From contig NZ_CP154796.1 of the NCBI RefSeq assembly GCF_039566955.1, positions 1,736,001 to 1,800,000 on the forward strand: 64,000 bases of DNA, given 5' to 3'. The position numbers and the translations under genes were made by a program. The notes under the pieces are model-generated. The model did no database searches. It was not told the DNA's origin and saw nothing but the letters and a program-made list of their open reading frames with translations. This DNA comes from Micromonospora sp. DSM 45708. Lineage in GTDB: Bacteria > Actinomycetota > Actinomycetes > Mycobacteriales > Micromonosporaceae. Positions 9,384-17,639 of this stretch are shown here, piece after piece (the first letter of the stretch is position 1; each line of letters begins with the position of its first letter).

Positions 9384-10019
9384 ATGGCTACCCCACACGA
9401 TCACCCCGACTACGGGCGGACAGTCTGCCCGGGGTCGCTACGCTGCCCGGAATGCGAGCAACCGGCCCTGCTCGTGCCGCCGCGTGACTGGCCCCTGAAT
9501 GGGTTCGCCGCGCGCCCGGCCGCGCCACACACCGACGGCACGCCGCTGTGCCCGGTGCCCGGTCCGCACGGGTCGCAACCGGCCGAACCGGTGGGCGTAC
9601 CGGCCCGGCCGACGCTGTGGCAGGCCGTCCGGCAGACATGGCTCGCTCACCCCGATTGGACCGTCACTGACCACTTGGCGTGGCTCGATGGCGAGGGGTA
9701 TGACACCGTCACTGCGGACGGTGACCCGGCCGACCTCATCGGTCGGTGGCTCACCGCGTACCGGTGCGCCGCGTCGCTGTCCTGGTCGCCCGATCACGGT
9801 CGGGTGTACGCGATCCTCGGCGCGGACCTCCTGATCGTGTTCGACGACGCGGACAGCGCCGGTGACGTTCTCACGAGGTTGCGGGTCGCGCAGGTGCCGG
9901 CCGAGGTGCATGTGTTCGACGCGGCCGGGTGGAATGAGGTGGCCCGTCTCGTGCGTGCGGTCAACCCGGGCCTCGTCATCAGGGACAGCCGTCCCGGCCA
10001 CGTGGGTGGCAAGTCATGA
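9384..10019 (+). CDS. Hypothetical accessory protein with N-terminal Cys cluster
   Basis: A 211-residue protein I do not recognise. The N-terminus contains CPGSLRCPEC, a possible zinc-binding knuckle, followed by a Pro-rich stretch. The C-terminal half reads as a compact alpha/beta domain, with no catalytic signature. The start ATG 9384 follows AGGAACGA. Its last codons overlap the next, broken gene (ATGA at 10016). It belongs to a run of accessory genes typical of actinobacterial integrative elements. Confidence 0.7.
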   Translation: MATPHDHPDYGRTVCPGSLRCPECEQPALLVPPRDWPLNGFAARPAAPHTDGTPLCPVPGPHGSQPAEPVGVPARPTLWQAVRQTWLAHPDWTVTDHLAWLDGEGYDTVTADGDPADLIGRWLTAYRCAASLSWSPDHGRVYAILGADLLIVFDDADSAGDVLTRLRVAQVPAEVHVFDAAGWNEVARLVRAVNPGLVIRDSRPGHVGGKS

Positions 10020-10572
10020 CGTATTCGCCCGGCGACATGCCAGAGTTGCCGCCCGCGCTGGCCGCGCGTCCCCACGACGCGCAGCGCGGCCTGCCCATTC
10101 CGCCGGTCAACATCCACCCCGACTCGACCAGCGACGGGTCGCACGTGGACTCACCACGATCAACACCACCACCTCGACCCGCCTCACGGTTGAGCGCCGG
10201 TGCTCGCTGTGCGGTGAGCCGATGGGCTATTGGGTGGCGTTCCTCGGCGGCCCTCGCGCGGCCGAGCTGATGCGCTAAGCCGACCCGCCGGGGCACCCCG
10301 TGTGCATGACCGCCGCACTGTCGCTGTGTCCGCACATCGCGATCGGCCGGCACCGCCGCGCCTGCGCGGACCGGGCCGGGGCGGGCATCATCCCGCCGGG
10401 GTCGCACGGCGACAAACCCGACCGGTACCTGTTGGGCATCACCCGCGCGTACCGGACCCGATTCGTTGCCGAACACGGGTTCACCGTGTACCTACCGGCA
10501 CCGTTCAGAACCGTCCGCACGTACCTGTACGGCCCGGACGGGCGGCTACGCCCGGCCACCGCCGTCCGGTAG
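10016..10572 (+). pseudogene. Broken hypothetical gene (frameshift plus in-frame stop)
   Basis: An ATG at 10016, overlapping the previous stop, opens a frame with coherent protein sequence (MTYSPGDMPELPPALAA) to about 10140. The coherent sequence then continues in another frame as RLTVERRCSLCGEPMGYW, with a CxxC pair, to a TAA at 10276-10278. It resumes in the same frame directly after the TAA and runs to 10572, with further Cys/His residues and a DRYLLGITRAYRTRF segment. One indel near 10140 and one nonsense codon, probably a Tyr codon turned to TAA, therefore split an original protein of about 185 residues. The fragments have no known function; a zinc-binding protein is possible. Sequencing errors would be an alternative explanation. 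Confidence 0.65.
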
Positions 10573-10679
10573 GCCGCGCCCGGCGGCGGGCGTCAGATTC
10601 GCCGCAGAAACCTCCATCGACTCGAACCGATCGTCTTGATCGACCGATAGAGGCAGGACACATTGTTATTGACGGCGCT

Positions 10680-10700
10680 GCCGGGGTTGCAACCCCCGGC
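10680..10700. promoter_or_regulatory. Palindrome 39 bases upstream of the DUF932 gene
   Basis: GCCGGGGTTG followed immediately by CAACCCCCGGC forms a near-perfect 10-bp palindrome with a single extra C. It sits between a locally AT-richer patch (10635-10672) and the GTG start at 10739. It could be an operator or a leader hairpin. Only the symmetry is seen; the function is inferred. Confidence 0.35.
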
Positions 10701-10738
10701 CGCCGCCCGCCAACACCCAACCGGAAAGGGGTGCCACC

Positions 10739-11725
10739 GTGGCACACGAACTCGAAACCTTCGCCAACGGCCAGACGGCCTTCGCCTCCGCAAGGCTGAG
10801 CGCCTGGCACCAACTCGGCACCGTCACCGACGCGTGCATGACCGCCGAGGAGGTCATGAGTAAGGCGTGGCTGGGCGGCTGGGAGGTTCGCAAGATCGCC
10901 ATCCAGGGCATCGAGGTCACCGAGCGGGGCGTGACGAAAATCGACTGCCCCGACAAGTACATGACCGTGCGGACCAACCCGGCCACCGGTGAGACCGAGT
11001 ACCTCGGCGTGGTCGGCGAGGACTACAGCGTGGTGCAGAACGAGCAGGTCGCCGAGACCCTCAACCTCCTGGTCGATGCCTCCGGCGCGCACTTCGAGAC
11101 CGCCGGCTCCATGCGCAAGGGCCGGTCGGTGTTCGTGACCATGAAGCTGCCCACGGCGATGCAGATCGCCGAGGTCGACGACATGGACCTCTATCTCGCG
11201 GCCACCACCTCCCACGACGGCACCGCCTCACTGCGCCTCGACGCGACCCCGGTCAGGATCGTCTGCGCGAATACGCAGGCCCTCGCCTACCAGCGGTCGC
11301 GCAGCTCGTACACGTTCCGGCACACCTCGAACGTCACCAGCAAGATTGCCGAGGCCCGGCAGGCCCTCGGCCTGATGTGGAAAGCGTTCGGCGACTTCGA
11401 GACCGAAGCCGAAAAAATGATCAACGAGTCGTTGACCATGGGCGAGTTCGAGAAGATCGTCGCCCAGGTCTGGCCCCTCGCCAACGATGCCTCCGACACC
11501 GCGAAGAACAACGCGAAGCAGCGCACGGCCACGTTGCGGTACCTCATCCGCGACGCGGACACGCAGAAGGCGATAACGGGCACCCGGTGGGCCGGATACC
11601 AGGCCATCACCGAGTACGTGGACCACTTCGCCCCCGCCAAGACCGACCTCGCCCGCGCGACGCGGGCGTTGACCGGTGCCGGCGCGGACATCAAGGCCCG
11701 TGCGTTCGAGCTGCTGGCGGTCTGA
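10739..11725 (+). CDS. DUF932 (phage/plasmid-like) protein
   Basis: The 328-residue protein matches the DUF932 family, called phage/plasmid-like proteins (TIGR03299). The N-terminal pattern SARLSAWHQLGTVTD is followed by VVGEDYSVVQNEQ at about 95-110 and by VCANTQALAY in the middle, all conserved positions of this family. The biochemical role is unknown; members are encoded on phages, plasmids and integrative elements. The start is GTG at 10739 after a CGGAAAGGGG purine stretch. It is followed one base later by the next gene, so the two are almost certainly co-transcribed. The family call is secure. Confidence 0.9.
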   Translation: MAHELETFANGQTAFASARLSAWHQLGTVTDACMTAEEVMSKAWLGGWEVRKIAIQGIEVTERGVTKIDCPDKYMTVRTNPATGETEYLGVVGEDYSVVQNEQVAETLNLLVDASGAHFETAGSMRKGRSVFVTMKLPTAMQIAEVDDMDLYLAATTSHDGTASLRLDATPVRIVCANTQALAYQRSRSSYTFRHTSNVTSKIAEARQALGLMWKAFGDFETEAEKMINESLTMGEFEKIVAQVWPLANDASDTAKNNAKQRTATLRYLIRDADTQKAITGTRWAGYQAITEYVDHFAPAKTDLARATRALTGAGADIKARAFELLAV

Positions 11726-11726
11726 G

Positions 11727-12359
11727 ATGGCCCGGCACGGGGGCCGGGCCACCGAGCTCGGCCCCGGTACCGGCGCGCACCCCGCCACCGGCACCGCCGC
11801 AGTCCCCACCGAATCCACCACCGAGGCGGCGCACCCGGCATTAGGCGTGCCCACCGTCGAGGCGCTGCACGAGCCGGGACACACCTCCACGGCGATGATC
11901 GCCTTGGCGAACCGGGTTTGCGCCAACTTCGCGGCGGCCGAGGTCGCCCGCGCGATGGCCGAACGAGCGGCCAGCGAGGCCGAACATGCGCATCTCATCG
12001 CCCGCGCCGAGCACTGGGACGACCTCGTCAACGAGCAGTGGACCACTTTGTGCGCGGCTATCTGTGCGACGGTGCCGGACGAGACGCAGGTCGAGCGGTT
12101 CCTGCCGGTCCGGCCGCTGACCAACGGCCACGTCGAGCTGCACGTGCACGACACCGACGCCCACCGGCTCATCGTGCTGTTCACCGGCGCGCAAGCCCTC
12201 GCCGTGGGCGCGCACCTGACCGCCTACGGGGCGCTCAGCCTCGACCGCAGCGGCCAGAAACTCGACCCCGGCCTACCCCACATCAAGGCCGCGCCGCCCC
12301 TCGCCGACCCCGCTACCGAGCCGTGGCCCACCCCCGGGCAACAGACCCCACAGCCCTGA
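11727..12359 (+). CDS. Hypothetical accessory protein, helical middle
   Basis: The 210-residue protein starts at ATG 11727, one base after the DUF932 stop; an in-frame ATG further upstream lies inside DUF932 and is unlikely. Residues about 50-95 are Ala/Glu-rich and probably helical. The C-terminal half contains a strand-rich segment (GHVELHVHDTDAHRLIVLF). A similar pattern (HVEIRACTDDGSRIRVRC) is found in the gene at 12449, so the two may be distant paralogues sharing a small domain. No function can be assigned. Confidence 0.7.
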   Translation: MARHGGRATELGPGTGAHPATGTAAVPTESTTEAAHPALGVPTVEALHEPGHTSTAMIALANRVCANFAAAEVARAMAERAASEAEHAHLIARAEHWDDLVNEQWTTLCAAICATVPDETQVERFLPVRPLTNGHVELHVHDTDAHRLIVLFTGAQALAVGAHLTAYGALSLDRSGQKLDPGLPHIKAAPPLADPATEPWPTPGQQTPQP

Positions 12360-12368
12360 CCGCCGCGA

Positions 12369-12409
12369 CGTGCCGCGCGACCACGGCCCTACCCGGGCCG
12401 CGCGGCACG
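12369..12409 (+). terminator. Perfect 11-bp inverted repeat in an accessory gene gap
   Basis: CGTGCCGCGCG at 12369-12379 pairs perfectly with CGCGCGGCACG at 12399-12409 across a 19-base loop. It lies 10 bases after one stop and 40 bases before the next start, the same placement as the hairpin at 9315. It is probably an intra-operon terminator or processing hairpin. Confidence 0.55.
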
Positions 12410-12448
12410 GCCCCGGCGTCACCCTCTCAACCTGATCACGGAGCACCC

Positions 12449-12913
12449 ATGAACCCCGATCACCTCTTCAACGTGGCAGCCGCGTTCGCCCAGGCGACCG
12501 GCAACGCCGAACACTTTCACGCTCGCGCGGCCAGCGCCACCGGCGCGGACCGCGCCGCCCTCACCAAGAAGGCCTCGGAGTGGCAGGCCATCGCCATCCG
12601 CCGACGCAAGCACCTGCGCGCCTCGCTGCGCGAGGAACCGCGCGGACCCGTCGTCGCCGAGCCGGACACGGAGCTGCCCGCCGCGCTCTGGCAGCGGCGC
12701 CACGTCGAGATCCGTGCCTGCACCGATGACGGCTCCCGCATCCGAGTGCGCTGCACCCCGGCGCAAGCCGTCGCCCTCGGCACCGCGCTCATCGGCTTCG
12801 CTGCCCTGACCGACCAACTCGGCGGCGGCGTCCTCGGCGACATCCTCACCACCTTCCCGCCCCGCCCCACTACGGAGCCGCAGACGAGCAACGAGAACCA
12901 GGAACCGGCATGA
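12449..12913 (+). CDS. Hypothetical accessory protein
   Basis: The 154-residue protein starts at ATG 12449, with CGGAG about 8 bases upstream; the longer open frame upstream is a shadow of the previous gene. The N-terminal half is helical (FNVAAAFAQATGNAEHF), and the C-terminal half carries a short strand-rich segment and TPAQAVALGTALIGFAAL. It resembles the C-terminal domain of the 11727 gene, where GAQALAVGAHLTAYGAL occupies the same position, suggesting duplication. Its TGA overlaps the next ATG. The function is unknown. Confidence 0.7.
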   Translation: MNPDHLFNVAAAFAQATGNAEHFHARAASATGADRAALTKKASEWQAIAIRRRKHLRASLREEPRGPVVAEPDTELPAALWQRRHVEIRACTDDGSRIRVRCTPAQAVALGTALIGFAALTDQLGGGVLGDILTTFPPRPTTEPQTSNENQEPA

Positions 12914-13242
12914 CGACCTCGAACGGCCCCGCCGACACCACCGACGGCATCGGCGACGGTCAGCGTGCCCTCGACAGCAGGCAGCTCGCCAGCGCGCTCG
13001 CCCTGCTCGGCACAGCCGACCCCGTCTGCGTCGAGGTGCTGACGCGGCTCAACCTGCGCGTCTACCCCGGCGAGCCCGAGGACCGCACCGCCTACGTCGT
13101 GCTCGACGTGCACGGCATCTCCATCGGCGTCCAACGCCGCGCCCACGACCTCTACCTGCACGTCGACACCACCGAAACCGACGACCGGCTCATCGCCTTC
13201 GAGATCAACGGCAGCGGCGAAATCGACCACCCCACCAGCTAG
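12910..13242 (+). CDS. Small hypothetical protein
   Basis: A 110-residue acidic protein with an ATGA-overlapping start. It has a strand-rich core (TAYVVLDVHGISIGV) and a C-terminal DRLIAFEINGSGEI. No family is recognised. Tight packing and codon usage like its neighbours support a real gene in the accessory operon. Confidence 0.65.
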   Translation: MTTSNGPADTTDGIGDGQRALDSRQLASALALLGTADPVCVEVLTRLNLRVYPGEPEDRTAYVVLDVHGISIGVQRRAHDLYLHVDTTETDDRLIAFEINGSGEIDHPTS

Positions 13243-13262
13243 CACCCCTGAACGGAGTTGTG

Positions 13263-13679
13263 ATGTACCGGTCCATGGAGTTCGGCGACACCGCCCGAGT
13301 GATCAAGCCCACCGACCCGGTCGAGTACCGCCTCGGCACCGTCACCGATGTCGACTACCCCAACCCGCAAACCACCTACGCCCGTCGCTACACCCTCCAG
13401 TTCCCCAACGGCGACGAGCGCACCTACCCGGCCGCGATCATCCGGCGAGCCACCCGGACCGACGACCACGCCGCCCTGGAGGCCGCCTTCACCTCCGCGT
13501 GCGTGGCCATGCGCGACGCCTGCCGCATCGCCCACGACTACGACGCCGACCTCAGCAGCGGAACAACGAGTCTGCTGCGGCGACTGGTCGACCTCGCAAG
13601 CCTGCGCCTCGGGCTGACCCTCGACCCGGCCAACCCCGACTGGCCAACCACCCGCGGCCAGGACGGAGGCGACCAGTAA
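13263..13679 (+). CDS. Small hypothetical protein
   Basis: A 138-residue protein. GTG at 13260 and ATG at 13263 are both possible starts; GGAG at 13254-13257 leaves only 2 bases to the GTG, so the ATG is preferred. The N-terminus (VEYRLGTVTDVDYP) suggests a small beta-barrel or KOW/SH3-like fold, and the C-terminus is helical. Its stop overlaps the next start (TAATG at 13677-13681). The function is unknown. Confidence 0.68.
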   Translation: MYRSMEFGDTARVIKPTDPVEYRLGTVTDVDYPNPQTTYARRYTLQFPNGDERTYPAAIIRRATRTDDHAALEAAFTSACVAMRDACRIAHDYDADLSSGTTSLLRRLVDLASLRLGLTLDPANPDWPTTRGQDGGDQ

Positions 13680-14344
13680 TGCCACCGCACTTCCCGAACC
13701 CCGAGGAATTCACCCGTCCCCACAAGGTAGCAGCGCTTCACGCGAGCACGGTGCCCGTCCCAGAGCCGCTCTACTGCCGCCGCTGCCGCAGAGGACTCAA
13801 CATCCACTTCAACGACCTAGGCGTCATCGTCGGGTACCTGCACGCGGCCGAGCAACGCGGCCAGCGCAGCGACCACCGGCCCGAGCCCACACCCATCACC
13901 GAGATCCCCGATCCGATCATCGAGTGCGACTTCTGCTCCGCGCCCGAGGCCGCGTGGATCTACCAGTGCGCCAACCAGGTCACCGACGCCCGCCGCATCA
14001 CGGCGCAGGTGTTCGCCGTCAGCGACTACCAGTCGCGGCGCCACGCGGCGCGAATCCACCGCACCGACACCGAACACGCCTTCACCCAAGCATGGGGCGA
14101 TCGGTGGACCGCATGCGACGGATGCGCCCACTTCATCGAGGCCCGCGACCTGTACGGGCTTATCAGCCGTGTGGCCGACGCGATGCCCGCGAAGCTCACC
14201 CGAGGCAAACACCTCATGCGGACCCGGGGCCAACTCCACGACAGGTTCTCCACCGTGTTCGACACCCTCGTCCCCGGCCGAGGCCGTATCGCGCCCGGCC
14301 ACCCCCTCGGCATCTGGCCCGACCACGAGGGGAAGGCACCATGA
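13679..14344 (+). CDS. Cys-rich hypothetical protein
   Basis: The 221-residue protein carries three CxxC pairs: CRRC near residue 33, CDFC near 83 and CDGC near 145. This suggests one or two structural zinc sites. A helical region (FAVSDYQSRRHAARIHRTD) lies between the second and third pairs. The start ATG 13679 overlaps the previous TAA, and the end overlaps the next ATG. Such Cys-paired proteins are common accessory cargo of actinobacterial elements, but no specific function is known. Confidence 0.68.
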   Translation: MPPHFPNPEEFTRPHKVAALHASTVPVPEPLYCRRCRRGLNIHFNDLGVIVGYLHAAEQRGQRSDHRPEPTPITEIPDPIIECDFCSAPEAAWIYQCANQVTDARRITAQVFAVSDYQSRRHAARIHRTDTEHAFTQAWGDRWTACDGCAHFIEARDLYGLISRVADAMPAKLTRGKHLMRTRGQLHDRFSTVFDTLVPGRGRIAPGHPLGIWPDHEGKAP

Positions 14345-14733
14345 CCGACAGACAACGGCACGGCTGGCCCGCTCTCACTCACGCGAAGGCCCACCATCGT
14401 GTCGGACCAGTGTGCAGTGCAGCCGACGTGCCATTGAGCCGCGTCACCGAGGACCCGCAGCTCGTTACCTGCCCGGACTGCGACGGACAGGCCGAGTTCG
14501 ACGCGCTCCCCGACGACGCGACCGCAGGCGACCCCCGCGTCATCGAGCTGCTGCGGGAGGCGAAGCGCGGCAACTGCCGCAAGATCGACGGGGTGCTGGT
14601 GGACATGACCACCGCCGCCGCGATCCTGACCGTCTACGACGCCCTCAAACCCGCTACACGGGTCAAACTGGCCGCGCTGCGCATCGACCGGATGGCGCAG
14701 GTGGCGTGGCGTCTGCTCCGCCCGCACGTCTAG
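14341..14733 (+). CDS. Small hypothetical protein with CPDC pair
   Basis: A 130-residue protein starting at ATG 14341, overlapping the previous stop. It has CPDC near residue 42 and a long helical C-terminal half (AAAILTVYDALKPATRVKL). It is the last gene of the overlapping accessory run; a 196-base gap with a 9-bp inverted repeat (GGTGGCCGG at 14746-14754, CCGGCCACC at 14786-14794) follows. No family is recognised. Confidence 0.65.
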   Translation: MTDRQRHGWPALTHAKAHHRVGPVCSAADVPLSRVTEDPQLVTCPDCDGQAEFDALPDDATAGDPRVIELLREAKRGNCRKIDGVLVDMTTAAAILTVYDALKPATRVKLAALRIDRMAQVAWRLLRPHV

Positions 14734-14929
14734 AGAGGGCGGTTCGGTGGCCGGCGGGCACACCCGAGGGTGCGTGCAACCCCGACCGGCCACCTCGCCC
14801 AATCCGGGCCGCCTGCGGACCAACCGACCGCCTCTACCCGACAGGGGCGTGCCGCCGATTCTACGGCGGGAGGCACGCTCGCCCCGACCGCCGGCGCCGC
14901 AGCAAGGCGCCTCCGGGAGGATGAGGACC

Positions 14930-15586
14930 GTGGCACGACGCACGATCGACGGACGGACCGCCCTCGACCGGGCCGGAGTCGCCGCGCATCTCGGCGCGGC
15001 GTACTCCACGGTCAACCACTGGCACCGCCACCGCGCCCGGTTCGACTTCCCTGAAGGCTTCCCGCACGAAGGCGGTGACTGGTTCTGGCTCGACGACGTC
15101 GAGGCATTCCACGCCTCACACCAGACGGCGAAGCGAGCCGAGCTGACGAGGATCGACCGCCGCGGCGACTCCGAAGATCTCATCGGCTCGGGCGCTGCGG
15201 CGAGGGTCCTCGGCTACGGCTCCTATCGCAACCTGCCCGAGACCCTGTACGACCATCCCGACCGAGTCGAAACGCTCCCGGACGGGCGGGTACGTCGTCT
15301 GTGGTTCCGGCGCACTGTGTGGGCCGTGGCCGACGCCCGCACGGGCCGCCAATCCACCGGCCGCACCCCCGGCACCACCGGTGCCCGCAAGCCGCACCCA
15401 TACGCCGACGATCCTCGGCTTCCCGCCGCCATCGCACTCCTGACCGAGGCCGACCGCGCCGGCCATGACCGGCGCGGCCTTGGTATCGCCCTGGCGCAGC
15501 AACTCGATATCACCGAACGTACGGCGCAAAGGCTGCTCGCCGCCGCTCACACGGCAAGCTGTCGGCGTACGGCTTCGAACGCATAG
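14930..15586 (+). CDS. Helix-turn-helix DNA-binding protein (excisionase/AlpA-like)
   Basis: The 218-residue protein begins best at GTG 14930, which has GGGAGG at the right distance (14915-14920); the ATG at 14921 is directly abutted by it. Two similar modules are visible. Residues about 8-55 (DRAGVAAHLGAAYSTVNHW) and about 80-120 (GSGAAARVLGYGSYRNLPE) look like winged helices of the MerR/excisionase type, and a helical C-terminal domain (DITERTAQRLLAAA) could be a third. It could act as an excision directionality factor or a regulator of the element. The matching integrase in this window is decayed (about 17640-18190). Confidence 0.65.
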   Translation: MARRTIDGRTALDRAGVAAHLGAAYSTVNHWHRHRARFDFPEGFPHEGGDWFWLDDVEAFHASHQTAKRAELTRIDRRGDSEDLIGSGAAARVLGYGSYRNLPETLYDHPDRVETLPDGRVRRLWFRRTVWAVADARTGRQSTGRTPGTTGARKPHPYADDPRLPAAIALLTEADRAGHDRRGLGIALAQQLDITERTAQRLLAAAHTASCRRTASNA

Positions 15587-15588
15587 CC

Positions 15589-15759
15589 ATGTACGCCATC
15601 GAGTACACGGCAACTATCGACGCCTGCGAGTGCAGCTGCGGCTCGGGGCCGGACTTGCTCCCTAACAGTGGCTACAGTCAGTCGCGGAGGTCGATCCGGC
15701 GGCGTCCGGATCTGCCGATGAGAGTGCACTCTACTTGCGCCTTGATAATGAACCTTTGA
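15589..15759 (+). CDS. Possible small Cys-containing protein or gene remnant
   Basis: An ATG three bases after the previous stop opens 56 codons beginning MYAIEYTATIDACECSCG; after that the sequence becomes Arg/Ser-rich and less protein-like. No ribosome-binding site is visible. It may be the 5' end of a gene cut by the lower-GC insertion that begins near here. Confidence 0.22.
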   Translation: MYAIEYTATIDACECSCGSGPDLLPNSGYSQSRRSIRRRPDLPMRVHSTCALIMNL

Positions 15760-15794
15760 ATCTCCCGCTGGCGTGACTCGGGTTAGTGATATCG

Positions 15795-17468
15795 TTAAAT
15801 GCTCGGCAATGGTCCAACCTCCTCTCTTAAGACTTTCGCCAGATCAAGTGAAGTTGTCAAACGTTGGCGAACTGCTGACTGGAAATCTTCGTGCCTTTGG
15901 AAGCGCATTGCGCGGGCTATGGCCGTTCTCGTCGGCGTGTCCCGAATGGGTACCAACCGCACCAATCCATCTAAATCTCGGTTGCTAATTAAGTCATTAA
16001 TTCTCTGGAGTAATTCGGGATAAGGAGAAGGCATGCTGGCTGAGATTGGATCCACCCCGTGAATTAGGGCGTTCTCGTCCGGCAGTCCGTCAAACAGTTT
16101 TCTACCTATTTCTTTCCTGGCGATAGATGCGGCGAGCCTCTCAGGCGTGCCATTGCTGGCGAGAGATTTCAGCCCCTCTTGAACTGCTTTGTCTAGGAGG
16201 TGTTGAGGGGATATGCCTAATATGTTGCCCTGCACCTCGGCTATAACCGCTAGGACCGCTTGAATATAGTAGAGGCTCTCTACTTCGCTAACCGGAAGAA
16301 CTAAGATTCCTCTTGCGGCGAGGCTGCGTCGCTCGTCGGCGGACCTGCCATCGCCGTCCACGATTCCCCGAGGTTGCAGCCAATGTAGAGCGGTGTTTGC
16401 ATGCAGGCCAGCTACGGACCGGATGACTTGCTCGCAGCTCCCGGAGGGTATGGGGTTCCAGCCCGGAAAAAGGATGCTGTAAATCCCCACGTCGAGGCTT
16501 TGATGCTCGCCCTCAATAAAGAGTACTTGTCGGCGCCCCCCGAGTATCGCCTTACGTGCCACCTCTGGCAGGTTCTCTGCCAACGCGACATGGTCGATGT
16601 TCCAGCCGTTGGCCATATTTCCCGTCCAGTTGCATCCACTTAGGTGGTGCACTTCAGTGCTAGCTGGGTCGAGAGTTGCCGCCAGTTCGAGATCGTGGGT
16701 CAAGACGACGAAATGACAGTCGCCGCGAGCCGCTATCACTGATTGTATCAATGTCGCTGAAATTGAGCGATGCAAGTGGCGTTCAGGTTCATCTATAATA
16801 AGGACGGAATCCCTGTCGCTAACTAGGATTTCAGAGGCCAGCAAAACGGCACTCTTTTCGCCGTCCGACATCTGTGAGATTGGATACCGAGTGGTGCTAC
16901 CGAGCTTGATTGCATCAAAAGTGGATGCGGCAGTCAGCTCGAGCTCGACAAAGAGTCCAGCGCTTCTCAGCATACTGTTCAGCTTCGTTAAGGGGGAGGC
17001 GGGGATGACTCCCTCAATCTCGTGGCGTTCTGCGCCGGCGTCGTGCAGCTTCGCGAGTTCGGAATTCCGGTGGTTCAATTTTGAGAGCAGGTCAAATAGT
17101 ACGATATTACTCCGCTGTGCATCTGCATGGTCCAAGTATCGCGACTCTTCCAAGCTGTTCCAATGACGAATAGTCGGCGCAGCGCTTTGACGCTCCGCCG
17201 CACTGATTGCAGGCCCGGCATGCGGAAACCATAGTTTCCGATGCGCAATAATTCGATTTACCTTGGCATTGGCGCAATTCTTCTGCAACCAAAACCCGAG
17301 CGCAGATTTTCCTGCCCCGTTTGACCCGACTATGACTGTCGCGCAACCAGGTTTAGCGGTTAACGTTGTCGTACTAGCCGGTGGGATTCCTGGTACATCC
17401 CAGGTGCAAAGGGCTTGCCTATGCCCTGATTCTGAACCTGTGGATGCGATTTCCTGGTCGCTCGACAT
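15795..17468 (-). CDS. AAA/ABC-type ATPase fused to a DUF4435 TOPRIM-like domain (PARIS-like, AriA-AriB fusion)
   Basis: The 557-residue protein has an N-terminal ABC-type ATPase with Walker A GSNGAGKS (about 48-55), a signature-like QMSDGEKSA (about 195-205), Walker B VLIIDEPERHLH (about 220-231) and an H-loop VVLTHD. The C-terminal part starts with VLFIEGEHQ (about 310), and GIVDGDGRS lies about 55 residues later. These are the conserved Glu and DxD positions of DUF4435/TOPRIM domains. In PARIS anti-phage systems an AAA ATPase (AriA) holds a DUF4435 effector (AriB), and single-gene fusions are known. OLD-family nucleases are an alternative. Base composition is clearly lower in GC than the neighbours, a sign of recent transfer. 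It is encoded antisense to the transfer genes and stands alone. Confidence 0.75.
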   Translation of the reverse strand: MSSDQEIASTGSESGHRQALCTWDVPGIPPASTTTLTAKPGCATVIVGSNGAGKSALGFWLQKNCANAKVNRIIAHRKLWFPHAGPAISAAERQSAAPTIRHWNSLEESRYLDHADAQRSNIVLFDLLSKLNHRNSELAKLHDAGAERHEIEGVIPASPLTKLNSMLRSAGLFVELELTAASTFDAIKLGSTTRYPISQMSDGEKSAVLLASEILVSDRDSVLIIDEPERHLHRSISATLIQSVIAARGDCHFVVLTHDLELAATLDPASTEVHHLSGCNWTGNMANGWNIDHVALAENLPEVARKAILGGRRQVLFIEGEHQSLDVGIYSILFPGWNPIPSGSCEQVIRSVAGLHANTALHWLQPRGIVDGDGRSADERRSLAARGILVLPVSEVESLYYIQAVLAVIAEVQGNILGISPQHLLDKAVQEGLKSLASNGTPERLAASIARKEIGRKLFDGLPDENALIHGVDPISASMPSPYPELLQRINDLISNRDLDGLVRLVPIRDTPTRTAIARAMRFQRHEDFQSAVRQRLTTSLDLAKVLREEVGPLPSI

Positions 17469-17639
17469 GCAAATAGGCTATCCCGGGACTGGTGGCGCGG
17501 GAAGGTCTCGAAGTAGCACATCTCCTCGCCAGCGGCCCACTTCCAAGGGTTCTCTTTCATGCCGCTCCGGGAGGGCTGGCGTTCATCGGCGCTGGTGACG
17601 CAGGGTGATGTATGGCTACCTCTGATGTAGTGACCACGG

